Shown: positions 47,973 through 57,622 of the stretch, one piece after another
How the letters are laid out: every line of letters begins with the position of its first letter
Position numbering within the stretch: the first letter of the stretch is position 1
Assembly: GCF_009866525.1 (NCBI RefSeq)
Contig: NZ_CM020866.1
Coordinates: 1,760,914 to 1,824,913 of the forward strand
DNA length: 64,000 nucleotides
Reading direction: 5' to 3'
Source: Spiroplasma poulsonii
GTDB lineage: Bacteria; Bacillota_I; Bacilli_A; Mycoplasmatales; Mycoplasmataceae
Notes under the pieces: generated by a model
Database searches by the model: none
Told to the model about the DNA's origin: nothing
Seen by the model: only the letters and a program-made list of their open reading frames with translations
Program-made: the position numbers and the translations under genes

Positions 47973-48158
47973 TTATTTTATTTCCTTGATGAGTTCTTCG
48001 TATGCTTGTTTCTGACGCCAATAATACGGGTTCTCTCAAATACTACTTAAATCATTTTCAGTCTTAATAAATGTATCAGAATGTTTAATATTATTTTTTA
48101 TTAAATAATTAGTATATTTTTCTAAGTTGTTATATTTGATATAAAATAATCTTATCAT
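47973..48158 (-). CDS. Short protein ending NPYYWRQKQAYEELIKEIK, probably a truncated plasmid/virus gene
   Basis: The open frame from ATG 48156-48158 to TAA 47973 encodes 61 aa: MIRLFYIKYNNLEKYTNYLI, then KHSDTFIKTENDLSSIWENP and the conserved tail shared with 2715-2846. No ribosome site precedes the ATG, and the sequence just upstream is the non-coding repeat also found at 46155, so I favour a 3' remnant of a longer protein. It is immediately upstream of the lipoprotein gene. Confidence 0.4.
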
Positions 48159-48253
48159 ATAAATTAGTATTCTTGTAAAATATTTAGAGCAATTTAAATC
48201 AAATAATTTAGCCTAGCCCCCTATTTTAAACCCTTATTTTATAAGGGTTTTTA
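48150..48253. repeat. Non-coding repeat with terminator, partner of 46155-46263
   Basis: See the match at 46155. This copy ends in a complete hairpin AACCCTTAT-ttt-ATAAGGGTT with five T (48229-48253). Confidence 0.5.
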
Positions 48254-48342
48254 ATTGTTTGTTTTGCAATCGTCGTCTGTGGTGCATTGAGTGTTATTTT
48301 CATCGGGAAATGGTAATAAAATTTTATAATTAATATTATCAT

Positions 48343-48417
48343 AATTATTTTGTATAAAATAATTATATTTACTATTTAAAGTATAAATAATTATTTTAGA
48401 AAGGAAATAAAATAATT
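48343..48417. promoter_or_regulatory. Operator-like repeats before the ribbon-helix-helix gene
   Basis: AATTATTTT-gtat-AAAATAATT (48343-48364) is a 9-bp inverted repeat; the same AATTATTTT and AAAATAATT half-sites recur just before the start codon. Multiple half-sites are expected for an autoregulating ribbon-helix-helix protein. Confidence 0.45.
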
Positions 48418-48639
48418 ATGCCAAATATAGATAAAGAAAAAACAAATATAACTAAAAATTTAATAAATAAAACATCAAGTTTCAGTGATGTTAAAGAATT
48501 TAAAAAATTAGATAATTCTACTTTTATGCCGCGTATGAAATGCAATTCACAAGTGGTTAAGGAATTTAGAAAAGAAGCAAAAAGTAAGAAATGGCAATTA
48601 ACAACTTTGATGAATGAAATTTTATCAGAAAGATATAAT
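48418..48639 (+). pseudogene. Ribbon-helix-helix DNA-binding protein cut by IS copy I
   Basis: ATG at 48418 after AGAAAGGAAATAAAATAATT. The last 35 residues before the IS, PRMKCNSQVVKEFRKEAKSK-KWQLTTLMNEILSERY, show the ribbon-helix-helix pattern: a beta-strand start, then KEFRKEAKSK helix and TTLMNEILSE helix. Small proteins of this type with a Lys-rich N-terminal extension accompany ParA on plasmids. The frame runs on 26 codons into the IS end, so a fusion could still be made. A ParA-like gene on the same strand lies at 50794. Confidence 0.6.
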
Positions 48640-49095
48640 AGACTTCTTGCATTACTTGTTAAAAAATTGCAAATATTTGTAAAAAAGATACTAATAGAAA
48701 AATATAATTTTAATTAATTATGTTTTTTATTTAAAAATTTAATATTTTTCCACAACGAAAAATTAATTTATTATTTAAATTATTTAATTTTAAATAAATA
48801 TTTTATGTTAAATATAATAATTATAAATTGAGACAATTAAATTAAATCTTAAACCAAATCTTTTTCTTCGATTACGATATTTTTCTGTAATAATTTTAAA
48901 TTTTTTAAGAATAGCAAAAATATTTTCAATAATAATTCTCATTTTTGAAACTAGTCTATTATATTGCTTTTGTTCTTTGTTTAAAGGGTTTTTCTTTGTT
49001 TTCTTTGTAGGTATTAGAACATTATTGTGATTTTTTTGTATTCCTTGATAACCACTATCAACTATTAATTTGGTATTTTTTAAAATTGGGATTTT
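48640..49095 (-). mobile_element. IS copy I (IS5-like), right-end fragment
   Basis: 456 bp of the right end; it breaks at GGGATTTT where an unrelated ABC-permease fragment begins. An internal deletion (TTGTAAATTATAAATTG to TTATAAATTG) near 48825 sets it apart from copy C. Confidence 0.85.
48803..49095 (-). pseudogene. IS5-like transposase orfB fragment
   Basis: C-terminal half only, from VDSGYQG to the end at 48803. Confidence 0.65.
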
Positions 49096-49452
49096 AATTG
49101 GAATTTTAATTGCGCTTTGTTCGAAGGATTTAAAAGTTATTTTAGTAATCTCAATTTCTGTTTTTTTAATTTTTGCTTTTTTAGCAGGCTTATTTTTCCC
49201 AATTGGAGTTGTTCGTAGTGATAAAATCTTAAATATTATTGGTTATTTGTTAACACCAAGTTATTCGTCATCAATTATGGGTAGTGCTTTTTTTGATCAG
49301 TTCCAGAATGAATTTTAGATTCTAATTTATATCCAAATTTAACATATTTTTCAGAGTTACATAATATTTGATTGCCAAGTTTAATTAGTTTTGGGTGAAG
49401 TTTTGCTTTTTTTAGTTTAATTTTTGTTATTAATTATTATCAAGATAAATAA
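49096..49452 (+). pseudogene. ABC-2-type permease, C-terminal fragment
   Basis: The plus frame starts at the IS break (IGILIALCSKDLKVILVISI), continues SVFLIFAFLAGLFFPIGVVR and a loop with IIGYLLTPSYSSSIMGS, stops at TAG 49315, and is taken over by the next frame (SNLYPNLTYFSELHNIWLPS, FAFFSLIFVINYYQDK) to TAA 49450. Three hydrophobic helices and the GLFFP-IGYLLTP pattern are those of ABC-2 family permeases. It is not clearly linked to the riboswitch 45 bases downstream, which begins a new transcript. Confidence 0.5.
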
Positions 49453-49454
49453 AA

Positions 49455-49470
49455 TATGATATGATATGAT
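49455..49470 (+). promoter_or_regulatory. Candidate -10 region of the riboswitch transcript
   Basis: Three overlapping TATGAT boxes (49455, 49460, 49465) in a tandem ATGAT array, 27 bases before the first riboswitch stem. No clear -35 is seen. Confidence 0.4.
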
Positions 49471-49494
49471 ATTTTTAGACAATTTAATATATAG

Positions 49495-49672
49495 TTATTT
49501 AGAGTTAGGGAATTAAGTGTAAATCTTGAGTTGTCCCAGCAACTGTGATATGGACGAACACCACAAGCCACTGAAAATATTTTTTGGGAAGGCGGTTAGT
49601 AGGATGAAGTTAAGCCAGTAGACCTTTCTAAATTTAATTAGTCTTATTATATAACTCCTGGGTGTGAGTCAT
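49495..49672 (+). ncRNA. Cobalamin riboswitch
   Basis: Signature elements are present in order: P1 ATTTAGA (49497-49503) with TCTAAAT (49627-49633); the GGGAAT-type opening (49508-49513); GCAACTGTG after loop 5 (49539-49547); GCCACTG (49567-49573); GGGAAGGC (49586-49593); GATGAAG and the B12 box AAGCCAGTAGACC (49612-49624). The downstream hairpin ACTC-CTGGGTGT-GAGT (49654-49669) exposes CTGGG, complementary to CCCAG in loop 5 (49535-49539), the kissing interaction that senses ligand. The regulated gene is not present: IS copy J follows 30 bases later and beyond it is a ParA-like gene. B12-controlled genes are typically transporters or B12-independent enzymes. Confidence 0.85.
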
Positions 49673-49674
49673 GT

Positions 49675-49701
49675 AATTATTTTGCAAACAAATAATTTAA
49701 T
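49675..49701 (+). other. Inverted repeat after the riboswitch
   Basis: AATTATTT-tgcaaac-AAATAATT lies between the riboswitch and the IS; it may be part of the expression platform, acting as a terminator arm, but no T run follows. Confidence 0.4.
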
Positions 49702-50768
49702 AGACTTCTTGCATTACTTGTTAAAAAATTGCAAATATTTGTAAAAAAGATACTAATAGAAAAATATAATTTTAATTAATTATGTTTTTTATTTAAAAAT
49801 TTAATATTTTTCCACAACGAAAAATTAATTTATTATTTAAATTATTTAATTTTAAATAAATATTTTATGTTAAATATAATAATTGTAAATTATAAATTGA
49901 GGCAATTAAATTAAATCTTAAACCAAATCTTTTTCTTCGATTACGATATTTTTCTGTAATAATTTTAAATTTTTTAAGAATAGCAAAAATATTTTCAATA
50001 ATAATTCTCATTTTTGAAACTAGTCTATTATATTGCTTTTGTTCTTTGTTTAAAGGGTTTTTCTTTGTTTTCTTTGTAGGTATTAGAACATTATTGTGAT
50101 TTTTTTGTATTCCTTGATAACCACTATCAACTATTAATTTGGTATTTTTTAAAATTGGGATTTTTGATTCTTTAAATAAAGCATAATCATGTTTTTTTCC
50201 GAGCGAAAAACTTGTTGCAATAATTTTTTTGGTTTCTTGTTCGATAATTACTTGTGTTTTGATCGTGTGTTTTTTCTTTTTACCAGAATAAGATTGTTTT
50301 TGTCTTTTTTTGGGCGTTGGATTGGAGTTTCGGTAGCATCAATAATAATAGTTTTATCATTAAAATAATCATTTATTAGTGCTTTTTTACCAGCAAGTTG
50401 TTGAAAATCAGAGTTTTTAATTAAAATATCTTCAATTCACTTAATATTACGATAACAATTAGCCCCACTAATATCAAAACTTTTACCAAGATGAAAATAA
50501 GTCTGATATTCTCGTCAATATAATAAAGTCATCAATAATCTATTTTCTAATGATAATTTATTAGTTTTACCACCTTTTTTAAATTTTTCTATTTCAGCAA
50601 CTTTTAAAATATCTAACATTTTATTAAAAGTGGATTTTTTTATTCCTGTTAATCTTAACCATTCTCTATCATTAAGAGTATTAAATTTATTATTGTTCAT
50701 ATTTTTATGTCCTCATAAATTATATTTTATAATAATATTTTAATAAAAAAGGGTATCGCAAGAAGTCT
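49702..50768 (-). mobile_element. IS copy J (IS5-like), between riboswitch and parA-like gene
   Basis: 1067 bp with AAT on both sides, fitting a simple insertion; if so, the ParA-like gene was the native neighbour of the riboswitch. Confidence 0.92.
49865..50700 (-). CDS. IS5-like transposase
   Basis: Both frames open. The only notable change is GCC CCA-region Glu to Gly (ISGAN for ISEAN) near 50464. Confidence 0.75.
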
Positions 50769-50793
50769 AATATAGATTTGGAGAATAGTAATA

Positions 50794-51311
50794 ATGAAGA
50801 TGATTAATTTTGCAGTCAAAAAGTGTGGGGCAGGAAAAACAACCCTTTGCAAAAATATTGCCTACAAGTTGGCACTTGATGAGGCAAAGGTCTTGTTAAT
50901 TGACCTTGACCCACAAGCAACCCTAACACTAAATTTAGTTAATAATATTTATAATAAAAATAAAACAATAAAGTCTGTTTTAACAGAACCAGAATTAATC
51001 AAAATAGCACAAATTATACAAGAAACAAAATATAAAAACATTGATATTATTGTTGGTGGAGAACAACTAAACAAAGTATCTGCTATTTTAAATTTAAATT
51101 ATTCAAATGAAAAAGACCAACATTTAATAGCTGATACTTTGTATATGCAAAATGATAAAACTTTTGATAGTTATGATTATGTGTTGATTGACTACCCACC
51201 AACAATAAATGAATTATCTTTAAGTTTTTTAATGTTGTCTGATTTAATAATTGCACCTTTAACAGATGATGGTGGTTGTTATAAAGGTGTATTAGATTTA
51301 AAAAATACATT
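50794..51311 (+). pseudogene. ParA/Soj-like partition ATPase cut by IS copy L
   Basis: ATG at 50794 behind TTTGGAGAATAGTAATA. MKMINFAVKKCGAGKTTLCK is a deviant Walker A in which the usual Gly-Gly is Cys-Gly; then VLLIDLDPQATLTLNLV (A') and YDYVLIDYPPTINELS (Walker B). These identify the ParA family, which moves plasmids along the nucleoid. The frame is cut after about 173 residues by the IS at 51312, so the C-terminal helices are lost. The Cys variant may already weaken nucleotide binding. Confidence 0.75.
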
Positions 51312-52378
51312 AGACTTCTTGCGATACCCTTTTTTATTAAAATATTATTATAAAATATAATTTATGAGGACATAAAAATATGAACAATAATAAATTTAAT
51401 ACTCTTAATGATAGAGAATGGTTAAGATTAACAGGAATAAAAAAATCCACTTTTAATAAAATGTTAGATATTTTAAAAGTTGCTGAAATAGAAAAATTTA
51501 AAAAAGGTGGTAAAACTAATAAATTATCATTAGAAAATAGATTATTGATGACTTTATTATATTGACGAGAATATCAGACTTATTTTCATCTTGGTAAAAG
51601 TTTTGATATTAGTGAGGCTAATTGTTATCGTAATATTAAGTGAATTGAAGATATTTTAATTAAAAACTCTGATTTTCAACAACTTGCTGGTAAAAAAGCA
51701 CTAATAAATGATTATTTTAATGATAAAACTATTATTATTGATGCTACCGAAACTCCAATCCAACGCCCAAAAAAAGACAAAAACAATCTTATTCTGGTAA
51801 AAAGAAAAAACACACGATCAAAACACAAGTAATTATCGAACAAGAAACCAAAAAAATTATTGCAACAAGTTTTTCGCTCGGAAAAAAACATGATTATGCT
51901 TTATTTAAAGAATCAAAAATCCCAATTTTAAAAAATACCAAATTAATAGTTGATAGTGGTTATCAAGGAATACAAAAAAATCACAATAATGTTCTAATAC
52001 CTACAAAGAAAACAAAGAAAAACCCTTTAAACAAAGAACAAAAGCAATATAATAGACTAGTTTCAAAAATGAGAATTATTATTGAAAATATTTTTGTTAT
52101 TCTTAAAAAATTTAAAATTATTACAGAAAAATATCGTAATCGAAGAAAAAGATTTGGTTTAAGATTTAATTTAATTGCCTCAATTTATAATTTACAATTA
52201 TTATATTTAACATAAAATATTTATTTAAAATTAAATAATTTAAATAATAAATTAATTTTTCGTTGTGGAAAAATATTAAATTTTTAAATAAAAAACATAA
52301 TTAATTAAAATTATATTTTTCTATTAGTATCTTTTTTACAAATATTTGCAATTTTTTAACAAGTAATGCAAGAAGTCT
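51312..52378 (+). mobile_element. IS copy L (IS5-like), between parA-like gene and phage module
   Basis: 1067 bp. Left triplet ATT, right AAT, and neither flanking gene continues on the other side, so it marks a recombination join. Confidence 0.92.
51380..52215 (+). CDS. IS5-like transposase
   Basis: Both frames open; one Ala to Val change (IFVILKKFK) next to the catalytic Glu helix. Confidence 0.75.
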
Positions 52379-53572
52379 AATGAATATTTTGCTGATTTAT
52401 TTGATACCAAAGAAATTAAATGAAAAATTAAAAATGGCCAAAATCAAGAGAATAAACCAGTTCGTGATTTATTTTTAAAATATTTACAAAAGGGTAAATT
52501 TGAGCTTAAATCATGAATGGCTAAATATCGCTCAGGACGATATGGAATTTATAGTTTAGTTATTAATAAATTGCAAACTGAAAGTGTTGATAAAAATCGT
52601 ATTGCTATTACTGAACCAATTATTTTACCAGCCTTTGTTAATTATAAAAATACTCGAAATGGTGAAATATTTGAGGTTTCAGTTAATTATCAAGATAATA
52701 TTATTCATGGTTTATCATTATATACTTTAACTGAAGTTTATTCAGTTAATAATAATAAAGTTAGTGTTACACGTAGTGTCTGGGACATTCAAAAGACCCG
52801 CGAAATTAAAAAACCAAAAAAAGAATTATCGCCAGCAACTTATGCAAATTATCGTTTTGATCGAATTGAATCATTATCACAAAGTTTTTTGCCCGTTGCA
52901 ATAATGCCAGTTGATTTACATGAAAAACCACGTTGTCATAAAATTAAGTCAAAGTTAGAAATGATGGAAAAATACGAAGAAATTAGTGCTATTTTACCTC
53001 ATTGAGAAAAGGGAGGGATTATGACTACTAGTGATCAAGTAGATAATCCTAATGAAGAAAAAAATAATAATGATTTTATTAATTATTTGTTATTAAAAGG
53101 AATGGTTCGAATTAAACCGATTGTTGGTGATGGCCAAGTTTTTTTACCTTTTAACCAATCAGTTGTTATATGGCAACCAAACTCTTTAATGCAAACAATG
53201 CGTAACACACGGAATGATATTTGAAATGAAATTAAAACAGATTTAGGAATACCAAATATTGATGAAATTAAATCTGCGCAACAAACAACTGCTGAAATTC
53301 AAGCCAATCAATTTTTAGTATCGTCAGCTATTGAACGCGAAAAAATGTTATATGTTAATTTTTTACAAGATTTTGGAAAAAAATTTTTGATGATGCTAAA
53401 GGAATGTAATTTAAAAGAAGGGAGTTTATTACAAGGTTATGATTTTAGCGATTGAACAGTTGATTTAGACATTGATTTAACAACCCAAAAAAATATTTTA
53501 CAAACAATGAATATGATCACAAATACCCCAACAATTAATAATAATCAGGAGGATACTAATAATGGAAAATAA
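52379..53572 (+). pseudogene. Phage portal/connector candidate, 5' end removed by IS copy L
   Basis: With TGA as Trp the frame is open from the IS end to TAA 53570-53572, 397 residues. The N-terminal part, NEYFADLFDTKEIKWKIKNG, is followed by an extended beta region (IHGLSLYTLTEVYSV) and KKPKKELSPATYANYRFDRI, then long helices (IDEIKSAQQTTAEIQANQFL, EREKMLYVNFLQDFGKKFLM). A beta-wing then helical stem of this size beside a terminase gene is what a portal or upper-collar protein would look like, but no signature motif is seen. It overlaps the next gene by 11 bases behind AGGAGGA, typical of a phage operon. Confidence 0.45.
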
Positions 53573-55645
53573 ACAATTTGATGATTTAAACGATGATTTT
53601 GTTGAAAGTATTAAAGCAAAATTAAATCGTCGTGAAAAAGCAGATAATTCGCAATTTTATACAGAAGATGAAGTCAAAGATTATTGAATTTATCCGCTTT
53701 ATTCATTAACAGGTAATAATATTAAAAATGGAATTAAAGCTTCAACAAATAAAATAACCATATGTGCAACACAAATTGAACTTGGTCAAAAAATTCGTGG
53801 ATATTTAACCCAAAATAATGTCTTTAGTTTAAATGAATTGGCAGATCCAACTAATCCTTCTGAGTCAATTTTAAAAAATACAGTTAGTTTAGTTTTTTCC
53901 ACTCAAAATGATGAACAACAATTTGATACGGATTACTTATATTTATTGACAAAAGAAGTGATTACAACTGAAAATTTTGAAAACATTGAAAAATTTGTAA
54001 ATCAAGAAATGGAAATTCCTAATATTGAAAATAATAATGATTCAACATCATTTATTTTTCGTGAAATTAAGGATTTAACGAGTTCTTATAAAATATCGCT
54101 AATTAAAATAATTTTATCAAAGCCATTTACTAATAAAATTACTGAATTAAGTTTTATGTATCCCAATGGTTGTTATGTTGGCAATTTAAAATTAAAAAAT
54201 AAACAGGGGAAAGTTCCTAATTTGATTGCAAAAGATGGAACAGTCCTTTTTCCGAAATTAGTTTTTCCATGGCAATTGGAACCAAATATTTCGATGACAG
54301 ATTTTTGAAATGGTAATCAAATTATCCCTTTAAAAGATATTTTCACTTTTTTGGATTCAAAAGGTATTAAATACAATCAAGAGTTTTCATTACAAGATTT
54401 TTTACAACTTGGTGGTTCACAACCACCCTCGTCAATTCAAATTGCTAAAGCAAAAAGAATTAAATTTAATGCCGTTTATGATGGAAATGATCAAGTTCCG
54501 GCTTTTGATAGTGGAACTGGAACAGCTTATTATCAAAAAAATCCTTTTACTAGTCGAAATAAAGTTTTTGAATTAAACTTAGATCAAGTTACAATTTTTC
54601 CTAATTCAGATTTTTAAAATTCTGATAGTACTGCTAAAAGTTTATATCAATCAATTGCATCATATGGATTAGTACCATATCAAGAAACAACAAAATTGAA
54701 TTCAATTATTAATCTTGAAATTATTCCCGATGGTGCAACTCCTTCTTCAGATGCTTTTGAGTTACTTAAAACAATGTTAACATACAGTTACTGAAAAGAT
54801 AGAGAATTTGAACATACAGTTAAACTTATAAAAAATGATAATCAATGAGTAGAAGTAATAGATAGTGAAAAAATTTATAAAATTAGAACTTTATTTGAAG
54901 GTCAAGATAGATATGCAGTAGTAACAAATTTATGAATAGCATGAAAAAAAGAAATCCTACAGTAGTTTTAGAAAATAAAAGTATGGTTAATCGAATTAAA
55001 AATGCATTAGCTATGTTATCAAGTAATTTAAAATCAAATTATTGTATTAATAAAGGAGATAATGACGATTACAAAATTTTATTACCATATTATTTTGAGG
55101 TTACTAATCCATTAGAAAGTCCAGATGCAACTGACTATTATGAATATAAAGATATAGTTGTTAAATTAAAATCAAATTATGGTATTTTTACTGAAAATAG
55201 CTTTGAATTTAACCAAGATATAATTTCAAAAAACTATATTTATCAATTAGACTATAATAACTTTTCATTTCCGGAAATTAATAATTCGTTAGAAACTAGT
55301 TCGATTCCTTCCACAATGCCTTTAGATCAACAGTTAGCTAATGGTAGCTATTCAAAATACTTAGTTCATCGAATTACTAATTTAGATGAAGAAGTCAAAC
55401 AATTATACTCTAGCTATGGTAGTGGCAAAATTGAATTTGATTCTTACAATGATAGTCTTACTAACAAAGGCGAATTCAAGTTACAATCTCCATCTTATAT
55501 CACTGAATTATTAGTTAGTTCAATCTCGGGTTATGAATTATGAGAGTTTAAATTAACTGATGAATATAATGAGACAGTTAAATTTGCAATTGGTTTATTT
55601 GATAGCACTGATCAATCTAGATCATTAATATCCCTTATATTATAA
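53562..55645 (+). pseudogene. Large phage structural protein, broken by a stop and a frameshift
   Basis: ATG at 53562 with AGGAGGATACTAATA upstream. About 350 residues (MENKQFDDLNDDFVESIKAK, KIRGYLTQNNVFSLNELADP, GTGTAYYQKNPFTSRNKVFE) end at an in-frame TAA (54615); the same frame continues DSTAKSLYQSIASYGLVPYQ for 110 residues, shifts one base in an A run near 54942, and the third frame (RNPTVVLENKSMVNRIKNAL, FTENSFEFNQDIISKNYIYQ) runs to 55645. Joined, it would be about 690 aa, beta-rich, with no known motif. The position between portal candidate and terminase suggests a capsid or tail protein. The stop codon overlaps the terminator. Confidence 0.5.
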
Positions 55646-55655
55646 GGGTTTTTAT
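55627..55655 (+). terminator. Phage late-operon terminator
   Basis: ATCCCTTATattATAAGGGTTTTTATTT, a perfect 7-8-bp stem and T tract overlapping the end of the structural gene. Confidence 0.82.
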
Positions 55656-55665
55656 TTGCCAAAAT

Positions 55666-55903
55666 CCACGAGCGTTCGCGCACATGTTTTCTAAAAAAAG
55701 ATTTTCCTTGACTCCAATTTAAAAATAGTGGAGAATTATGTATATCTGTAAATCAGAATGGAATGAAGATTTACAGATTTGAATAATTGTAGAGTACTCC
55801 ATACTTTTAGAATTCGCCGCAAGAAAAATTTTTTTTTGAAAACATAGTGCGCTCGCGCGTAATTTTATTGACTTTTTAAGAAAAATAGTGCATCTATATT
55901 GGC
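55666..55903 (+). promoter_or_regulatory. Phage intergenic control region
   Basis: Two copies of TTGACT-N7-AAAAATAGTG lie at 55708-55730 and 55868-55890, each near a start codon, and two GC-rich islands (GAGCGTTCGCGCAC 55669-55682; GTGCGCTCGCGCG 55847-55859) precede them. An inverted repeat TGTAAATC/GATTTACA sits at 55746-55774. This looks like duplicated phage promoters of one type. TATATT at 55895-55900 ends three bases before the terminase ATG. Confidence 0.45.
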
Positions 55904-55926
55904 ATGGAAACAAAAGAAATAATTAA
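55738..55926 (+). CDS. Possible 62-aa phage leader protein, uncertain
   Basis: ATG at 55738 follows GGAGAATT and the first TTGACT-N7-AAAAATAGTG motif. The frame (MYICKSEWNEDLQIWIIVEY, then FAARKIFFWKH) is open through both GC islands and overlaps the terminase start by 23 bases. It contains an inverted repeat, so an RNA role is equally possible. Low weight. Confidence 0.25.
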
Positions 55927-57580
55927 CTTAAATTGAGATGAACAAAACTGTAATTTTAACATTGACGCATTAGCTAAAATTTTTATTGCTAAATTTTGTG
56001 AGCCAATATCGAAATCAGCAATATTTAAAATTTTAACTGGGGCAAAAGGGTTTGGAAAATCTTATCTTATTTGTTTATTAGCGTTATTTTATACATGCAA
56101 TTTTTTAGATTGAAATTGTCTACTGGCAAGATATACTTACATATCAGCCAAAGATAACTACGATAAGAAAATGACAAGAGTTATTAATGATTTAGAAGAA
56201 TATGAAGTCACAATCAAAGAAGCTATTTCAGAAAAAATAATAAAGAAAAAAGTTAGTGACACTAGATTTGAATATATTTGACCGAATGGCAGAATAATTA
56301 AAGTTGTTGGTTTTGACAACGGAAGTACTTGAGAAGGACAAGATGCATCAATAGGGGAATATGCCTTTTTTGGTTTAGACGAGGTAATTCCGCTAGATGC
56401 AACAATTTTAGATGAAAACGAATACATGTATCGATTATTCAATATGATAATTCAAATTTCACGTGGGAAAAATATTGCAACTACAAGAGAAGTAGTTCCA
56501 CAATTATGTTATTCAGATGATGATGTAACAATGGAATTACGAAAAGAACAGATTATTATTTTTGGCTTTAACAATCATAATGCTGATCATATTATTTATG
56601 AAACATTCGTCCAATCTATTTTTCCATTAACAGAGGAAGTCCAAAAAGAACTAGATGATAATGATATATCATATTTTAATGATCAAACTTTTATGAATGA
56701 TATTGGTGTGACAGTTGTCAGAGGTACTACAAAAGTAAATAACAAAAATCTTAATCAAAGAGTATTTGATTTAGGAAATTGATTAAATGAAAATAAACCA
56801 GAAGTATATGATTCACTATTTCGTGGGGGAGAGCGTCAATTTAATCCTGAACGTTATAGTTACAAAAAAGACTTAATTACTGGTGCCAAATTTTTTAATC
56901 CAAAAGAATTTTATTGAAAAGACATGAACAAATATTGATTTACTAAAATTAAAATTGGTGCAGATTATGCTGATAGTATAAAAGTGCAAGATGATGCCAC
57001 TCAAATTTTAATAGGATTTGAATTTGATAAGGAAGAATTTATTGAAGGAATTTATATTCTTGAAGAACAATCAATATCAAGTACAGAATTTAAGGATATG
57101 ACTGAAAAAGTTGATAGTATGGTTAATAAAATTAATAGTTGATCACAAATTTATCATAACTTAAAGGAAGACTTTAGTTATCGTATTGGGCATGATGCTC
57201 GTACAGTTGGCCATTTTGTTAGAAAAACACTACTTTAAAATAATGATTGAAAAAATATGGATTTAGATATTACAAGATTTTCTACTATTTTAGTTACTGG
57301 AACAAAAGGATGAAGTGTACAAGACCGACATTATAAATGAAAAAGATTATTAGCCGAAGGAAAAATTTATTTTAGTGAGAATTTAGATGTTTTTAAAACA
57401 TTTAATGACAAAGAAGTATTAGTAAAAAAGAATGGTTATTTATATCAAGAATTATTTAACTGTATTAATAATGAGAAAACTAATATTCGCGATGAAAAAA
57501 CTGGTGTAAATAAATTGGATATGATAAATGCAGCTGAATGTTGTTTTAGCTATTTTAGGTTTAAATTATTTAAAAATTAA
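55904..57580 (+). pseudogene. Phage terminase large subunit, one in-frame stop
   Basis: ATG 55904 (METKEIINLNWDEQNCNFNI). Walker A TGAKGFGKSYLICLL, Walker B YAFFGLDEVIP with a catalytic Glu, coupling motif IATTREVVPQ, and nuclease-domain Asp in IKIGADYADSIKV and YRIGHDARTVGH make this a packaging ATPase/nuclease. The frame meets TAA at 57236 and continues unchanged (NNDWKNMDLDITRFSTILVT) to TAA 57578; full length would be 558 aa. Trp (TGA) to TAA is a simple explanation. No ribosome site precedes the ATG; a leaderless transcript is possible. It belongs to a double-stranded tailed phage rather than the plectrovirus. Confidence 0.8.
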
Positions 57581-57622
57581 AAAAATAAGTTATAATTAAT
57601 ATGTAATAGGAGTTGATGTGAA

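Noticed and set aside
51083-51310. Minus-strand frame inside the ParA-like gene
   Set aside because: Shadow frame; Walker motifs are on the plus strand.
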